DNA from: Croceicoccus bisphenolivorans
GTDB lineage: Bacteria > Pseudomonadota > Alphaproteobacteria > Sphingomonadales > Sphingomonadaceae
NCBI RefSeq assembly: GCF_001634625.1
Contig: NZ_LRSE01000003.1
Location: forward strand, 1-64,000
Reading direction: 5' to 3'
DNA length: 64,000 nt
Part shown: positions 23,993 through 33,544 of the stretch, one piece after another
Numbering within the stretch: position 1 is the stretch's first letter
How the letters are laid out: each line of letters begins with the position of its first letter
Program-made: the position numbers and the translations under genes
The notes under the pieces: generated by a model
Seen by the model: the letters and a program-made list of their open reading frames with translations, nothing else
Told to the model about the DNA's origin: nothing
Database searches by the model: none

Positions 23993-25366
23993 TCAGTTCA
24001 TATCAAAATCTGGCCGGAACAGCTCGGCGGGGAGTTCGATCCCTGCCGAAACGGCTTCGGCGTGGAATTTCGGGCGAATGCCGGTCGCCTCAAACCGGCC
24101 GATCACATTGTTGTGTTCGTCGCGGCCCGAAATTTTGAAACGATAGATTTCCTGCATGGTGATCGTCTCGCCTTCCATGCCGGTCAGTTCCGACAGGCTG
24201 AGGACACGGCGGCGACCGTCGGCAAGGCGTCCGACCTGAATCACGACGTTGATAGCCGTGGCGATCTGCGCGCGCGACGATTTCGAACTGATGTCGATCC
24301 CGCTCATGCCGATCATCTGTTCCAGACGGGAAAGCGCATCGCGCGGCGTGTTGGCGTGAACCGTGGTCATCGAACCATCGTGGCCGGTGTTCATCGCCTG
24401 GAGCATATCGAAAGCCTCGCCGGCACGAACTTCGCCCACGATGATGCGGTCCGGGCGCATACGCAGGGCGTTCTTCACCAGGTCGCGCTGCGTCACCTCG
24501 CCCCTGCCCTCGATATTCGGCGGGCGGGTTTCGAGGCGTGCCACGTGCTCCTGCTGCAGCTGGAGTTCAGCCGAGTCCTCGATCGTGACGATGCGTTCGC
24601 GCGTATCGATGAACGACGACATGGCGTTGAGCAGTGTCGTCTTGCCCGAGCCGGTACCGCCAGAGATCAGGACGTTGCGGCGCGATGCGACGACGGCGCG
24701 CATGACGTGCGCCATCGGCTGCGGCACGGAGCCCAGCTCAATCAGGCGATCGATGCCGATCCGCTTCTTGGCGAACTTACGAATGGAGAGCAGCGATCCG
24801 TCCACCGCCAGCGGCGAGACGATGGCGTTAACGCGCGAACCATCGGCAAGACGGGCGTCTACGAAGGGGGAGGATTCGTCGATACGGCGACCGACGGCGC
24901 TCACGATCTTCTGGATGATCCGCATCAGGTGGCGGTCGTCCTGAAACTCGGTACGAACGCGCTCCAGCAGGCCGTTGCGTTCCACGAACACGATCTTCGG
25001 ACCGTTGACGAGGATATCCGTGATGGAATCGTCCTGCAGCAGCGGTTCCAGCGGACCTAGGCCGAGCAATTCGTCGAGCACATCGTCCACTAGCGCGGTA
25101 CGCTCGGTCCTGTTGAGCGGCTCGTGCCGCTGGACGAGGATTTCGGCGATGATGTCGCTCAGTTCGGAACGGATCTGCTCACGCGGCATCTTTTCCAGCG
25201 CGGAAAGGTTGATGCGGTCCAGCAAGGCACGGTGGATCGAAACCTTGAGATCGAGCGCGCGGCGCTTCGTCTCGTCCTGTTCGCCGTCCAGCGTCTGCAA
25301 CGGGGCAGGTTCGCTGAACTCCGGCGCCTCGATCTTCTCTTCAGTGCGCTTGACCGACCACTTCAT
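23993..25366 (-). CDS. cpaF: Tad pilus assembly ATPase CpaF/TadA
   Basis: 457 residues, secretion ATPase of the VirB11/TadA group. N-terminal helical domain, then RecA-like core: Walker [14 protein letters not shown] near residue 236, Walker [16 protein letters not shown], and His-box [12 protein letters not shown]. Powers Flp pilus assembly in the cytosol under TadB/TadC. Confidence 0.95.
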   Translation of the reverse strand: MKWSVKRTEEKIEAPEFSEPAPLQTLDGEQDETKRRALDLKVSIHRALLDRINLSALEKMPREQIRSELSDIIAEILVQRHEPLNRTERTALVDDVLDELLGLGPLEPLLQDDSITDILVNGPKIVFVERNGLLERVRTEFQDDRHLMRIIQKIVSAVGRRIDESSPFVDARLADGSRVNAIVSPLAVDGSLLSIRKFAKKRIGIDRLIELGSVPQPMAHVMRAVVASRRNVLISGGTGSGKTTLLNAMSSFIDTRERIVTIEDSAELQLQQEHVARLETRPPNIEGRGEVTQRDLVKNALRMRPDRIIVGEVRAGEAFDMLQAMNTGHDGSMTTVHANTPRDALSRLEQMIGMSGIDISSKSSRAQIATAINVVIQVGRLADGRRRVLSLSELTGMEGETITMQEIYRFKISGRDEHNNVIGRFEATGIRPKFHAEAVSAGIELPAELFRPDFDMN

Positions 25367-25368
25367 GC

Positions 25369-26547
25369 TCAGTTCCCCTGGATCCGGTCACAGATTTGAT
25401 CGGCAAGGCGATCCACGTCCTTCACGAACGCGGCCTTCCTGTTGGTTTGCGAAAGCAGTATGCCCTGGTCCTGCGCCATCTGCAGGTCGCCCTTGTCGCG
25501 GGCGATGGTGGCGGATACCTCACGGCTCAGCGTGTCTGCGACCTCGTTCACGCTGATTGCCTGGAAAAGCTTCTTACCCACGCGGTTGACGACGACACGC
25601 ACGTTCTCCCTGGAAACGTTCATCATGTCGAACAGTTCGATAACCCGTTTCGTCTGCCTCAGCCCGGTGATCGACTGATCGGTCACGACCATGATCTCGT
25701 TACAGGCCAGTGCTGCCGACAGGGTCCAGTTCGTCCAGTTCGACGGCAGGTCGAGCAGGACGAAATCGAACGACTGGCGCGCGACCGTCAACAGATTGAG
25801 CAGACGGTCGACATCGACATCTTCGAGCGGAGCGATGACGCTGGGTGCGCCGATGACTGAAATACCCTGCGGAGCAGAGATGGCCGCATCGCGGATGAGG
25901 TCGGTGTCGAGACGCTCCGATGCCTCGAGGAGATCGAGTACCGTCGTCTGCGGATTGAGGCCAAGATAGTTCGCAACCTGTCCGAACTGGAGGTCGAGAT
26001 CGATAACGCAAACGTCCTGGCTAACACCGTTCCAGTCGGCCAGCGCCTCGGCGAGATGCGTGATCACCGTCGTCGCCCCGACACCGCCCGCGGCGCGGAC
26101 AAGAGAGACCATCGGGGCAAGGCGCGCTTCCGTGACCGGTGATTGGCTGGCCGCGATTTCCAGCAACTGGCCAGTGAGTTCGGCAGTGTCGAACGGCAAC
26201 GTCGCGACATCGCTGACACCCTGGCGAATGAGGGTTCGCGCCAGGCTGAGGTTCGCATCTTCCAGCGCGACGACAACAGGCAAAGATGGCCGCTTTGCGC
26301 GTATTTCCGAAACGCGGGCAAGCGAGGCAGGCTGAGCAGGATCAACTTCAAGGACAAGGATAGACGCCTTGCGTACGATTTCGTCGCCTACGTCATCCGA
26401 TGCGCCCATCTCGGCAACGACAACGGCATCGCCCATGGCCACCTTGAGCGCCGACGCATGCCGCTCTCCGGCGACGACATAGACGCCCGAAGGCAATTTC
26501 CCATTCATCCCGCTTCCAGTTTGCGAAAGTATTTCATGTTTACCCAT
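25369..26547 (-). CDS. cpaE: CpaE-like MinD/ParA-family pilus localisation protein
   Basis: 392 residues. Receiver-like N-terminal domain lacking the normal phospho-acceptor pattern, then a MinD/ParA-type ATPase domain from ~150 with deviant Walker motif [19 protein letters not shown] (no Lys in the usual position of GKGGVGKT, Thr retained) and [16 protein letters not shown]. Typical for CpaE, which positions the pilus machinery. The start may be at 26547 or 26508, where GGAAGCGGG is closer to the ATG. Confidence 0.9.
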   Translation of the reverse strand: MGKHEILSQTGSGMNGKLPSGVYVVAGERHASALKVAMGDAVVVAEMGASDDVGDEIVRKASILVLEVDPAQPASLARVSEIRAKRPSLPVVVALEDANLSLARTLIRQGVSDVATLPFDTAELTGQLLEIAASQSPVTEARLAPMVSLVRAAGGVGATTVITHLAEALADWNGVSQDVCVIDLDLQFGQVANYLGLNPQTTVLDLLEASERLDTDLIRDAAISAPQGISVIGAPSVIAPLEDVDVDRLLNLLTVARQSFDFVLLDLPSNWTNWTLSAALACNEIMVVTDQSITGLRQTKRVIELFDMMNVSRENVRVVVNRVGKKLFQAISVNEVADTLSREVSATIARDKGDLQMAQDQGILLSQTNRKAAFVKDVDRLADQICDRIQGN

Positions 26548-26552
26548 CGTAT

Positions 26553-27236
26553 TCAGCTCGCGACTGTCCCGTCTCCATCCTCCAAAGTGAGAGAATAAGA
26601 GAAATCAGGATAAGGAACATCGATGCCGATCAAAGTCAGCGTGATGGGTTGGTAGCGCATATTGGTTAACTTCACTGTAACGATGGGCGCGGCGTCCGGC
26701 AGGGGCACCGCCACACCATTGCTATCTTTATATGTTGCCGGATCACCCAGATAGCCCAATCCCGATCCGATGTAGCCAATGCTGACCTCACCAGGTTGGA
26801 TCCGTTTCGATGCCACACGCATTCTGCTCACAATCGCTGCGAAAGCCAACGGTCGGGGGCTGGCGCTCAAACAAGCGCCAGAATTCACAGTTGCGTCGCA
26901 ACTGCACGTCACTTGATCGGTATCGTTGCCGCCATTGGGAATCTCGCACGTGATTGGCTGCATCGCATCAGCGCAGATCGTGTCGCCGTAATTCAGCGTC
27001 GCACCATTGCAACTCTGGTTGAGAAATGCGTCATCTGCTGCCAGTGCGCCGGGTATCACAGTCGTCGCCACTGCGTAGCGAGCGCCAAGCTGGACTGCCT
27101 TTTCGTACTGGTTAAGTTGCCAAGCATAGCGCCCGACATCCACGACCCCGAACAACAAAAGCAGGGCGGCAGGTAAAATCAGTGCGAATTCTGCAGCACT
27201 GGCGCCGCGCACCTCTCGTAAAAAGCGCCCCGTCAT
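26553..27236 (-). CDS. TadE-like pseudopilin (second copy)
   Basis: 227 residues. TadE motif RGASAAEFALILPAALLLLFGVVDVGRYAW at the N-terminus (short landmark AAEFALILPA), one membrane helix, and a periplasmic domain with several Cys (near residues 75-120) suggesting disulfides. Likely a processed minor pilin of the tad system. Overlaps the upstream tadE-like gene by 4 bp (ATGA). Lower GC than its neighbours. Confidence 0.85.
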   Translation of the reverse strand: MTGRFLREVRGASAAEFALILPAALLLLFGVVDVGRYAWQLNQYEKAVQLGARYAVATTVIPGALAADDAFLNQSCNGATLNYGDTICADAMQPITCEIPNGGNDTDQVTCSCDATVNSGACLSASPRPLAFAAIVSRMRVASKRIQPGEVSIGYIGSGLGYLGDPATYKDSNGVAVPLPDAAPIVTVKLTNMRYQPITLTLIGIDVPYPDFSYSLTLEDGDGTVAS

Positions 27237-27721
27237 ATACCGATCACCGGCGAATGTGCTGAGGCAGCTAGCTTGAACGAATTATCAATAAAACCAAGGG
27301 ACCCGAGCAACGACCGATAGGAGACACCGTTTACCGCAACGGTCACGATAGCGCCTTTGGCTCCATAACCCGTGTAAATACCCGTATCGACGAATGCTGC
27401 GCAATTTGGAGTAACCGTAACATCGCCATTGGTAAGGCCTGGCAATTTTGAGGGCGCTGTGGTGCTGAAAGATCCGCTGCGCGTGAGGTTTTTGACTTTA
27501 TCCCTGACCGTCGTGTCGAGGGTCGGGCAAAGTTGGCCATAGTTTACGCGCGCGGCATAGCGGGCTCCGTCGCGCACCGCCTGAACCAATTTCTGCTGGC
27601 TCCAGAAGAAATTACCCGCCTCCATAGCTACGAAGATCAATGGCAGAATCATTGGTAGCGCCAGTGCGAACTCGGCAGACGGCGAACCCGATTCATCTTC
27701 AAGAAGGCGGCGCAAAATCAT
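27233..27721 (-). CDS. tadE: TadE-like pseudopilin
   Basis: 162 residues. N-terminal SGSPSAEFALALPMILPLIFVAME is the TadE prepilin-like motif with the conserved Glu. Two Cys in the periplasmic part (~65 and ~109). Likely minor pilin. 4-bp overlaps with both neighbours point to a tightly coupled transcript. Confidence 0.88.
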   Translation of the reverse strand: MILRRLLEDESGSPSAEFALALPMILPLIFVAMEAGNFFWSQQKLVQAVRDGARYAARVNYGQLCPTLDTTVRDKVKNLTRSGSFSTTAPSKLPGLTNGDVTVTPNCAAFVDTGIYTGYGAKGAIVTVAVNGVSYRSLLGSLGFIDNSFKLAASAHSPVIGI

Positions 27722-29394
27722 CGGATCAGCACCGCCTTCCGCTTGGCGAAGTTCTGGAATGTCGTGTTCGCGCCACCATTCACGTCTTCACCGACAACCT
27801 CGACGTAGAATTCCTGATCACCTGCGATTTTGGCGGGTTTGACCAGAAAGACATCGATATAGCGCAGTATGTCGACCGGGTCGTTCTGCTTAGCACCTGT
27901 GCAGTTGACAACAGCGACGGACAAAATGCGACGATCCTTGATCGTAGTTGGGGGCGCGATACCATTGCTTTTTACCGGCTTCGGATAAGCACAGTAATAT
28001 GTCGCCTTTAACTTACCACCACCCGAAGTTTCTAATGTATACCCCGATTTGTACTTGGCGACATGATCGGGAACTCCGTTCATGTCGGCATCGGTGTTTT
28101 CCCACTTATACACGTCATATCGCGTCGAAGTCGATCCAAGCCCCGATGCTGCCGGATAGGTATCGAAAGCCCCGTCACCGTTGGTGTCGACCGCGCTTCT
28201 GTGTGTGGTCATCAGGTAGGTCTGGATATTCCAGGAGCCGTTGCCGAACACGTCAGCTGAACAGGAACCGTTCACGTGACACGTATCGCGCGGATATCCG
28301 GGATTTCTGAGATTGGTCGAATCCACGCCGTTGGTCGCCACCACATCGTCGTAACGCACCCAGCTTGGATTTCCGTTCGGGTTGAGGTCCGGGCAGTTGG
28401 CATCGGTCATCGCAGCATATGCCGTCGCAGCATCTGTGGCCGTCGTATTGTTAAGCGTTGAAGTCGCTATGAACTGATCTTTGGTCGCGTTCTTCGAAGG
28501 ACAAAAGTCACCCGCTACCGCGCAGTTCGGAGCTGAAGCGCGATAGATATCAAGCCTAGTGTTGAGCGCATCGACCTGCAACGCCCGATCACCACCCAAA
28601 CTTTCCACGGTTTCGCCAGTACATCCCGGATTGGTGACATTCCAACCCAGCGTCTGGTTTGGATTCCCCCCAGGACCGGGATACGGGAAATTCAGGAATC
28701 CGAACAAACCTGGCGCCATCGGATCATTCGCCGTTGACGATGGCGATAGATGCAGTCGCGCACCCTCACCCCTATTGTTCACGGTATTCGTGTCGGGATC
28801 GAAAGCACCGAAGTCGAGATCACCTGTTGGCGCACAGACCATCATCGGCGGAACTTTGCAGTAGGCCGATTCCATGCTTGCCATAGCCGTTGCACCAGCA
28901 CGCCCAACTATAGCGCCAACGATCGGCGTCAACGCATAGCGAAGCGCCCGTTGACCCACGGTTACCTCTACAACCTGAGCATTACTTCCATCATCCTTAT
29001 CCGTAATCTCGGTAACGGGGGCATCAGCTGCGCGATCATAACCCTGCCAGAACCGAAACGAGACATTTTCGATGATCCAAGGCTTTCCATCACCGTCGTC
29101 ATCAATGTTGGACAGGCGCGTGATATTGGTGAAAGCGCTAACGTCGCTGGCAAAAGCGCTCGTCGCCGCAGTTTCCGCGCGCCCAATCGAATCAACCTTC
29201 TGATCAAGCTGCGTGGCGGCGGCGAGCGCAAGCTGGTCAGCTGCATTCTGGAGTTCAGTGTCCATCGCCATGACGCGGGCGTAGTCGAATCCGACACCGG
29301 CCATGCCGACCAAACCGAAAAGTGCGAGGGCGTATAGCGGCGCGATCGCGCCGGCATCGTCCTTCAGCAGCTTGTACGCGCACTTGTTCAACAT
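27718..29394 (-). CDS. tadG: TadG-like pilus protein with calcium-binding-type motifs
   Basis: 558 residues. N-terminal Tad-like helix (GAIAPLYALALFGLVGMAGVG, then DYARVMAMDTELQNAADQLALAAA), the rest probably periplasmic or exposed. Three acidic loops look like EF-hand/thrombospondin type-3 calcium sites: DDDGDG at 98-103, DTNGDGAFD at 403-411 and DADMNGVPD at 435-443. About 11 Cys residues are spread over the ectodomain. No classic von Willebrand A MIDAS was seen, which many TadG proteins carry. The first ~100 residues resemble TadG most; the remainder is not recognised. Last gene of the coupled three-gene minor-pilin block. Confidence 0.8.
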   Translation of the reverse strand: MLNKCAYKLLKDDAGAIAPLYALALFGLVGMAGVGFDYARVMAMDTELQNAADQLALAAATQLDQKVDSIGRAETAATSAFASDVSAFTNITRLSNIDDDGDGKPWIIENVSFRFWQGYDRAADAPVTEITDKDDGSNAQVVEVTVGQRALRYALTPIVGAIVGRAGATAMASMESAYCKVPPMMVCAPTGDLDFGAFDPDTNTVNNRGEGARLHLSPSSTANDPMAPGLFGFLNFPYPGPGGNPNQTLGWNVTNPGCTGETVESLGGDRALQVDALNTRLDIYRASAPNCAVAGDFCPSKNATKDQFIATSTLNNTTATDAATAYAAMTDANCPDLNPNGNPSWVRYDDVVATNGVDSTNLRNPGYPRDTCHVNGSCSADVFGNGSWNIQTYLMTTHRSAVDTNGDGAFDTYPAASGLGSTSTRYDVYKWENTDADMNGVPDHVAKYKSGYTLETSGGGKLKATYYCAYPKPVKSNGIAPPTTIKDRRILSVAVVNCTGAKQNDPVDILRYIDVFLVKPAKIAGDQEFYVEVVGEDVNGGANTTFQNFAKRKAVLIR

Positions 29395-29439
29395 AGAGCT
29401 TCGGGCGCAGTGCCCGCCTCCTTGCTATCAACCGCCTCC

Positions 29440-29706
29440 TTATCGCGTTTGCGTAGACGTGACTCGTTCAGGTTCTTGCACACTACCTTCGCGATATGCC
29501 TCGACAGCGGTGGCGGCGCGTTCGCCGCTGCCTTCCATCGGACCATCATACTCCGGATCGGGATCGACCACCATTGCCGCATAAGTCATGCGGTTTGCTT
29601 CGCCGAAGTCTTCCGGGTTGAACTTGCCTGCTTCCGGACTGCCATAAGTGGCGCAACCGCTCAGAGCGGCAAGAAATACGCAGGATGCGAGGATCTTAGT
29701 ATTCAT
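29440..29706 (-). CDS. Small lipoprotein in the CpaD position of the tad locus
   Basis: 88 residues. Signal peptide with lipobox (FLAALSGC, Cys ~17), then a short polar, acidic segment (PDPEYDGPMEGSGERAA). Sits directly after cpaC with an 11-bp overlap, where cpaD is found in other alphaproteobacteria; it lacks visible CpaD similarity and is too short for it. It could be a reduced functional substitute or an unrelated pilotin. Confidence 0.75.
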   Translation of the reverse strand: MNTKILASCVFLAALSGCATYGSPEAGKFNPEDFGEANRMTYAAMVVDPDPEYDGPMEGSGERAATAVEAYREGSVQEPERVTSTQTR

Positions 29707-31054
29707 AGCCCGTGCCCTCCTGGCTGGGATTGGGTGCAAGGTCGACCGGCTGGTAATCGTCGCCCGCCAGAAGCGTGTCGAGCACATCAGGGTCCTCCAC
29801 GCGATCGGTGGGCAGGCGAACCTGCTCCGGCTTGATCGGCTTGACCAGCCGCGGCGTAACCACGATCAGGAGCTCGGTCTCACCCTTCTGGAAACTGGTG
29901 GAGCGAAACAGCGAACCGAGGATGGGGATCGAGCCGAGGATCGGCAACTGCCGGACCGAAGTCTGGAAATCCTGACGCAGCAAGCCGGCGATGGCAAAGC
30001 TCTGGCCATCGCGAAGTTCAAGCGTCGTTTTCGCGCGACGGGTCTGGACCCCGGGCACCGAAATACTGCCAACCGTAAGGGATGCCGATGCATCGATGGA
30101 ACTGACTTCCGGTTCCACGATCAGGTTGATCACACCGTCAGAAAGGACGGTCGGAGTGAAGCCCAGGCCAACACCAAACGGCTTGAATTCGACAGTGATC
30201 GCATCGCCGTCACCTTGGGCAACGGGAACGGGAAACTCGCCGCCGGCAAGAAACTCGGCCGGTTCGCCCGACAGCGCAATCAGGGTCGGTTCAGCCAGCG
30301 TCTTTGACAGGCCCTTCCTCTCCAGCGTGTCGAGATAGGCGTCGATATCGAGATCGCCGATCGAGAACAGCGTGTGCAGAATGCCATAGGCCCCGCTGAC
30401 GCCGTCGACCGACAGACCGCCAGTCGCCGTACTTGCGGATGCACCGTCGCCGATGGCGAATTCCACGTCGCTACCTGCACCGAACCCGCGAACGCCAAGC
30501 TGCTCGCCAACAGTGCGGCTTACTTCCGCAAAGCGCACCTCCAGCATGACCTGCTGGCTACCACCGACAGTGATGAGGTTGACCACCTCGTCGCCTGCGA
30601 AAATCTCTGCGATCTGCGCCGCACGGCCCGCCGCGCCAGCACTGGAAACACTACCCGACAGGATGATCTTTCCGCCAGAAATACGCGCGTCGACCTTTTC
30701 GCTCGGCATAAGGGCGGACAGTTCGCGCCTGATCCCTTCGACATCGGGCCCGACACTCACGTCCATCACCGCGATGACGCGATTGGCACGGTCGTAGAGC
30801 GTGAGGCTTGTCGTGCCGACGGCCTTGCCAAGCACGTAGATCGAACGGTCCGAAATCGGAAGGACATCAGCAATCGAGGGATTACCCACCATCGCCTGTG
30901 AAATTGCCCGATCCGCCGTAACAACCTCGCTCTTGTTCAGCGAGACTTCCAGCGATCCGGCGTGAAGGCTGTACCCTTCGGACTGAGCCATGGCCGGGGC
31001 AGATACCGTGCCCGCCAGCGCAATAGCGATTGCCGTCATCGAATGTTTCAGCAT
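29696..31054 (-). CDS. cpaC: Type II/IV-like secretin CpaC/RcpA
   Basis: 452 residues. Signal peptide, BON/N-terminal secretin-type domain (AISQAMVGNPSIADVLPISDRSIYVLG), then the secretin domain with VRFAEVSRTVGEQLGVRGFG and the C-terminal signature QLPILGSIPILGSLFRSTSF. Forms the outer-membrane pore for Flp fibres. Overlaps the small lipoprotein gene. Confidence 0.95.
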   Translation of the reverse strand: MLKHSMTAIAIALAGTVSAPAMAQSEGYSLHAGSLEVSLNKSEVVTADRAISQAMVGNPSIADVLPISDRSIYVLGKAVGTTSLTLYDRANRVIAVMDVSVGPDVEGIRRELSALMPSEKVDARISGGKIILSGSVSSAGAAGRAAQIAEIFAGDEVVNLITVGGSQQVMLEVRFAEVSRTVGEQLGVRGFGAGSDVEFAIGDGASASTATGGLSVDGVSGAYGILHTLFSIGDLDIDAYLDTLERKGLSKTLAEPTLIALSGEPAEFLAGGEFPVPVAQGDGDAITVEFKPFGVGLGFTPTVLSDGVINLIVEPEVSSIDASASLTVGSISVPGVQTRRAKTTLELRDGQSFAIAGLLRQDFQTSVRQLPILGSIPILGSLFRSTSFQKGETELLIVVTPRLVKPIKPEQVRLPTDRVEDPDVLDTLLAGDDYQPVDLAPNPSQEGTGYEY

Positions 31055-31058
31055 TGGA

Positions 31059-31949
31059 TCAATTCCCCCCTAACCGGCCAACCGGATAATCGGTAGGCGC
31101 GGTTCCCCTGATCACCGTCATGCTGGGACCGCGCGGGCGTGCCGACGCGGAAGCTCCGGGCGCGGACGGTGTCGACGACGCGGAAACCGATGATACGTTC
31201 GCAACGGGCGCAGGCGCTGCACCCGAACTGTAGGCACTCTTGCGGATCGGGCTGACATCGCGCGTCATGACCGCAACGCCCGGACCTTCCTCCGCACCTT
31301 CGACATTGCGCAGGACCAGGCTCATCTCGCCCATCTTGCGGGCCAGGGTCAGCTTCTGCGCGCCGTAGAGGTCGGTAAGCACGGTCGCCGTACCGGCAAG
31401 GCCCGGTTCGGTCGCATTCTCGCTCTGCACCGTGCCGATGGCGAGAACCTGCACCGCCTCCATAATGACCTCGGTCACCTGCTCTTCCTCACCAAGATTA
31501 CGGGTCAACAGCACGTCGACGATGTCGGCCGGCCGGATGAAACCGGAAACGGCGTTCGTCGCGTTGATCGGGATCGACAAGGCACGCATGCCTTCCGGCA
31601 GCTTCGCCGACAAGACCGCGCGACCGCTCAACTTGTCGGCCAGGATCGGCTCACCAGGCACGATGGGCCGCAGCGCGACGTTACCGCCCTGCAACAACTC
31701 CTCAACTGAGAAGAAGGCACCGACGGGAACGGAACTGGCGGGAAAATTCTCAAGACGGATATTTTCCGCAGTGAGCGCGCTGCCGAAATCGAGCGGCTGC
31801 GTCGCAACCACGATCCGTGCAAGCTGCTGCTGCTGCGCTGTGCGCTCCTGCTTTTCCTCGATCCCCGAGAAATAGGAGTTCGCCAGCACGACCGCGACGA
31901 GCCCCAGACCGACCGCGATCAAGATATAGATGAGGTTACGACTGCCCAT
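31059..31949 (-). CDS. cpaB: Pilus assembly protein CpaB/RcpC
   Basis: 296 residues. N-terminal membrane anchor (~6-26), SAF-like domain (RIVVATQPLDFGSALTAENI), CpaB domain (FIRPADIVDVLLTR, EAVQVLAIG), then an Ala/Ser/Pro-rich C-terminal tail (~235-290). Inner-membrane/periplasmic component next to the secretin. Four bases separate it from cpaC. Confidence 0.93.
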   Translation of the reverse strand: MGSRNLIYILIAVGLGLVAVVLANSYFSGIEEKQERTAQQQQLARIVVATQPLDFGSALTAENIRLENFPASSVPVGAFFSVEELLQGGNVALRPIVPGEPILADKLSGRAVLSAKLPEGMRALSIPINATNAVSGFIRPADIVDVLLTRNLGEEEQVTEVIMEAVQVLAIGTVQSENATEPGLAGTATVLTDLYGAQKLTLARKMGEMSLVLRNVEGAEEGPGVAVMTRDVSPIRKSAYSSGAAPAPVANVSSVSASSTPSAPGASASARPRGPSMTVIRGTAPTDYPVGRLGGN

Positions 31950-32083
31950 GATTTACCCCCCTTGGCAACCACCTTTTATCAGCAAGAACTGCGACGGCCA
32001 AGCTATGAGCCTGATTTTCTTCTACCTGTTAGTAACTGAGACATTGCAATCAAAAGCTCGGTTTAGCGCTCCGAAGACAAGAA

Positions 32084-32111
32084 AGGCTCCGCCGATTTCT
32101 CGACGGAGCCT
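32084..32111 (-). terminator. Terminator after flp
   Basis: On the minus strand a stem AGGCTCCG / CGGAGCCT with a 12-nt loop is followed by TTTCTTG. It lies 29 bp after the flp stop and before cpaB, so the abundant pilin message probably ends here, with partial read-through into cpaB onward. Confidence 0.7.
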
Positions 32112-32139
32112 GTCAATAATTTGAACGGTCAGCTCGCTC

Positions 32140-32382
32140 TTAGTTAGCTGTAACGTTACAGCCGCTCGCGATGGTGTAATCAGATCCTTCAACGTCAGCC
32201 GGGGCCGAACCATTGTTACAGTCGTAGATGTCGTCCGAAGCGCCGTCGATTGCCTGCTTGACGTTGGCGCCCAGAACCAGAGCGGCAGCGCCGATGCCAA
32301 CGCCGACGACGGCGATGATCAGAGCGTATTCAGCAGCCGATGCACCGGCTTCATCAGCGAAAAAGTTCTTCACGAAAGTCAT
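32140..32382 (-). CDS. flp: Flp/Fap-type major pilin
   Basis: 80 residues. Short leader, then the Flp motif GASAAEYALIIAVVGVGI with the conserved Glu-Tyr, followed by an extended C-terminal part of ~40 residues with two Cys (DIYDC and SGC) that could close a disulfide loop. Secreted and processed by the locus peptidase. Many alphaproteobacterial Flp pilins end near residue 60, so the Cys-bearing tail is notable. First gene of the leftward tad locus. Confidence 0.93.
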   Translation of the reverse strand: MTFVKNFFADEAGASAAEYALIIAVVGVGIGAAALVLGANVKQAIDGASDDIYDCNNGSAPADVEGSDYTIASGCNVTAN

Positions 32383-32811
32383 AATTCTTACCCCTGTGAC
32401 GCATGCGCACCCATGCGCGTCCAAAATACATCGGTTCCGGCCTCTATTTCCGGCTGACCGTGATGACCGAACTGTAGACGGGAACATCCCCAAACGGGTA
32501 AAAATGCCGCCCCATCCGGCACTTCTCGAATCTGATCGCAGCACCGAAAAAGGTCAAACAATTACCAAGTCGTAAAAAAATTCCTTTCGGCGCAGTAATT
32601 TACTGCGCTGCAATCCTAACGGGCGCAGTTAATTTCATGGCGAATCCTCGACTCGCCTCGATAAATCACGCCAAAACAGACACTTCGGCAATTTTCGTAC
32701 CGCTTTGACACAACCTGTCGATCTGTGGATCAACCCTGCGAGTTGTCCAAGCCCTGCTGCAATGGCGAAGAACGATTGCCCGGCGGGCACCTCACTGGTA
32801 CAGGCCGGGCC
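32383..32811. other. Divergent promoter region between flp and fnr
   Basis: 429 bp without a gene. It is A/T-rich around 32540-32640 and holds a 19-bp perfect palindrome (32590-32608) with a partial direct repeat (GGCGCAGTTAATTT, 32623-32636). A TTGACA sits at 32705-32710. I found no canonical FNR box (TTGAT-N4-ATCAA). Confidence 0.5.
32590..32608. promoter_or_regulatory. 19-bp perfect palindrome, candidate operator for flp and/or fnr
   Basis: GCGCAGTAA-T-TTACTGCGC, nine-bp arms around one central base. A second half-site of very similar sequence begins 32 bp further (GGCGCAGTTAATT). It is 208 bp upstream of flp and 204 bp upstream of the fnr start. Confidence 0.5.
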
Positions 32812-33510
32812 ATGGATTCCTGCCAGACCTGCGTCGTGCGCAACCGCGCGATTTGTGCCGACCTCGAATTCGACGAGGTCGAGCTGCTCAACGCTATCGG
32901 TCGTCGCCGGACACTGAGCGCCGGGGAACAGTTGCTGTGGGAAGGGGAGGATGCAGTCCTCGTCGCCAACGTAATCGAAGGCGTGCTGAAACTGTCCAAC
33001 AGCATGGAGGACGGGCGCGAACAGATCGTCGGGCTGGTCTATCCTTCCGACTTCATCGGCCGCCCGTTCGGTGCAACGACCCCCTATGGCGTGGAAGCGC
33101 TGACCGATGCGCGCGTGTGCGTGTTCGCCCGCCGCGACTTCGACAATTTCGCCCGCCAACATCCCCGGCTGGAGCACAAGCTGCTGGAGCGCACTTTGGC
33201 GGAGCTGGACCGGACGCGCGCATGGATGCTGCTGCTGGGCCGCAAGTCAGCCGAAGAGCGGCTGGCCACGTTCCTGCTCGAAATCTCGCAGCGGCTGGAG
33301 CCGGTGACGTGCGCCGATCCTGCCAATTCGCGGCACGACACGATCGAAATGCCGTTCTCACGCCAGCAGGTCGGCGATGTACTCGGCCTCACGATCGAGA
33401 CTGTCAGTCGCCAGTTCACCAAACTGAAACGGGACGGGGTCATCGACCTGCCGTCCCGTCGCGCGGTCGAAATCCTCGACCGCGAAGAGCTGGTGGCCAG
33501 GGCGGGCTAA
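32812..33510 (+). CDS. fnrL: FNR/FnrL-type oxygen-sensing Crp-family regulator
   Basis: About 232 residues. N-terminal Cys cluster C4-x2-C7-x7-C15 plus a fourth Cys near residue 102 (ARVCVF) match the [4Fe-4S] ligands of FNR/FnrL. Cyclic-nucleotide-like beta-barrel in the middle, long dimerisation helix (LERTLAELDRTRAW), C-terminal Crp helix-turn-helix QQVGDVLGLTIETVSRQF. It likely switches low-oxygen genes, including the adjacent cco block. A GTG at 32725 would add 29 residues with two more Cys; I prefer the ATG. The 3' end converges on ompW. Confidence 0.9.
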   Translation: MDSCQTCVVRNRAICADLEFDEVELLNAIGRRRTLSAGEQLLWEGEDAVLVANVIEGVLKLSNSMEDGREQIVGLVYPSDFIGRPFGATTPYGVEALTDARVCVFARRDFDNFARQHPRLEHKLLERTLAELDRTRAWMLLLGRKSAEERLATFLLEISQRLEPVTCADPANSRHDTIEMPFSRQQVGDVLGLTIETVSRQFTKLKRDGVIDLPSRRAVEILDREELVARAG

Positions 33511-33544
33511 CCCTTTCGGGCCACCCCCGCCCCGCCAGCTTTCA

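Noticed and set aside
32720-32735. Possible FNR box ahead of fnr (TCGAT ... ATCAA)
   Set aside because: Spacing is 6 instead of 4 and the left half is imperfect, so autoregulation cannot be claimed.
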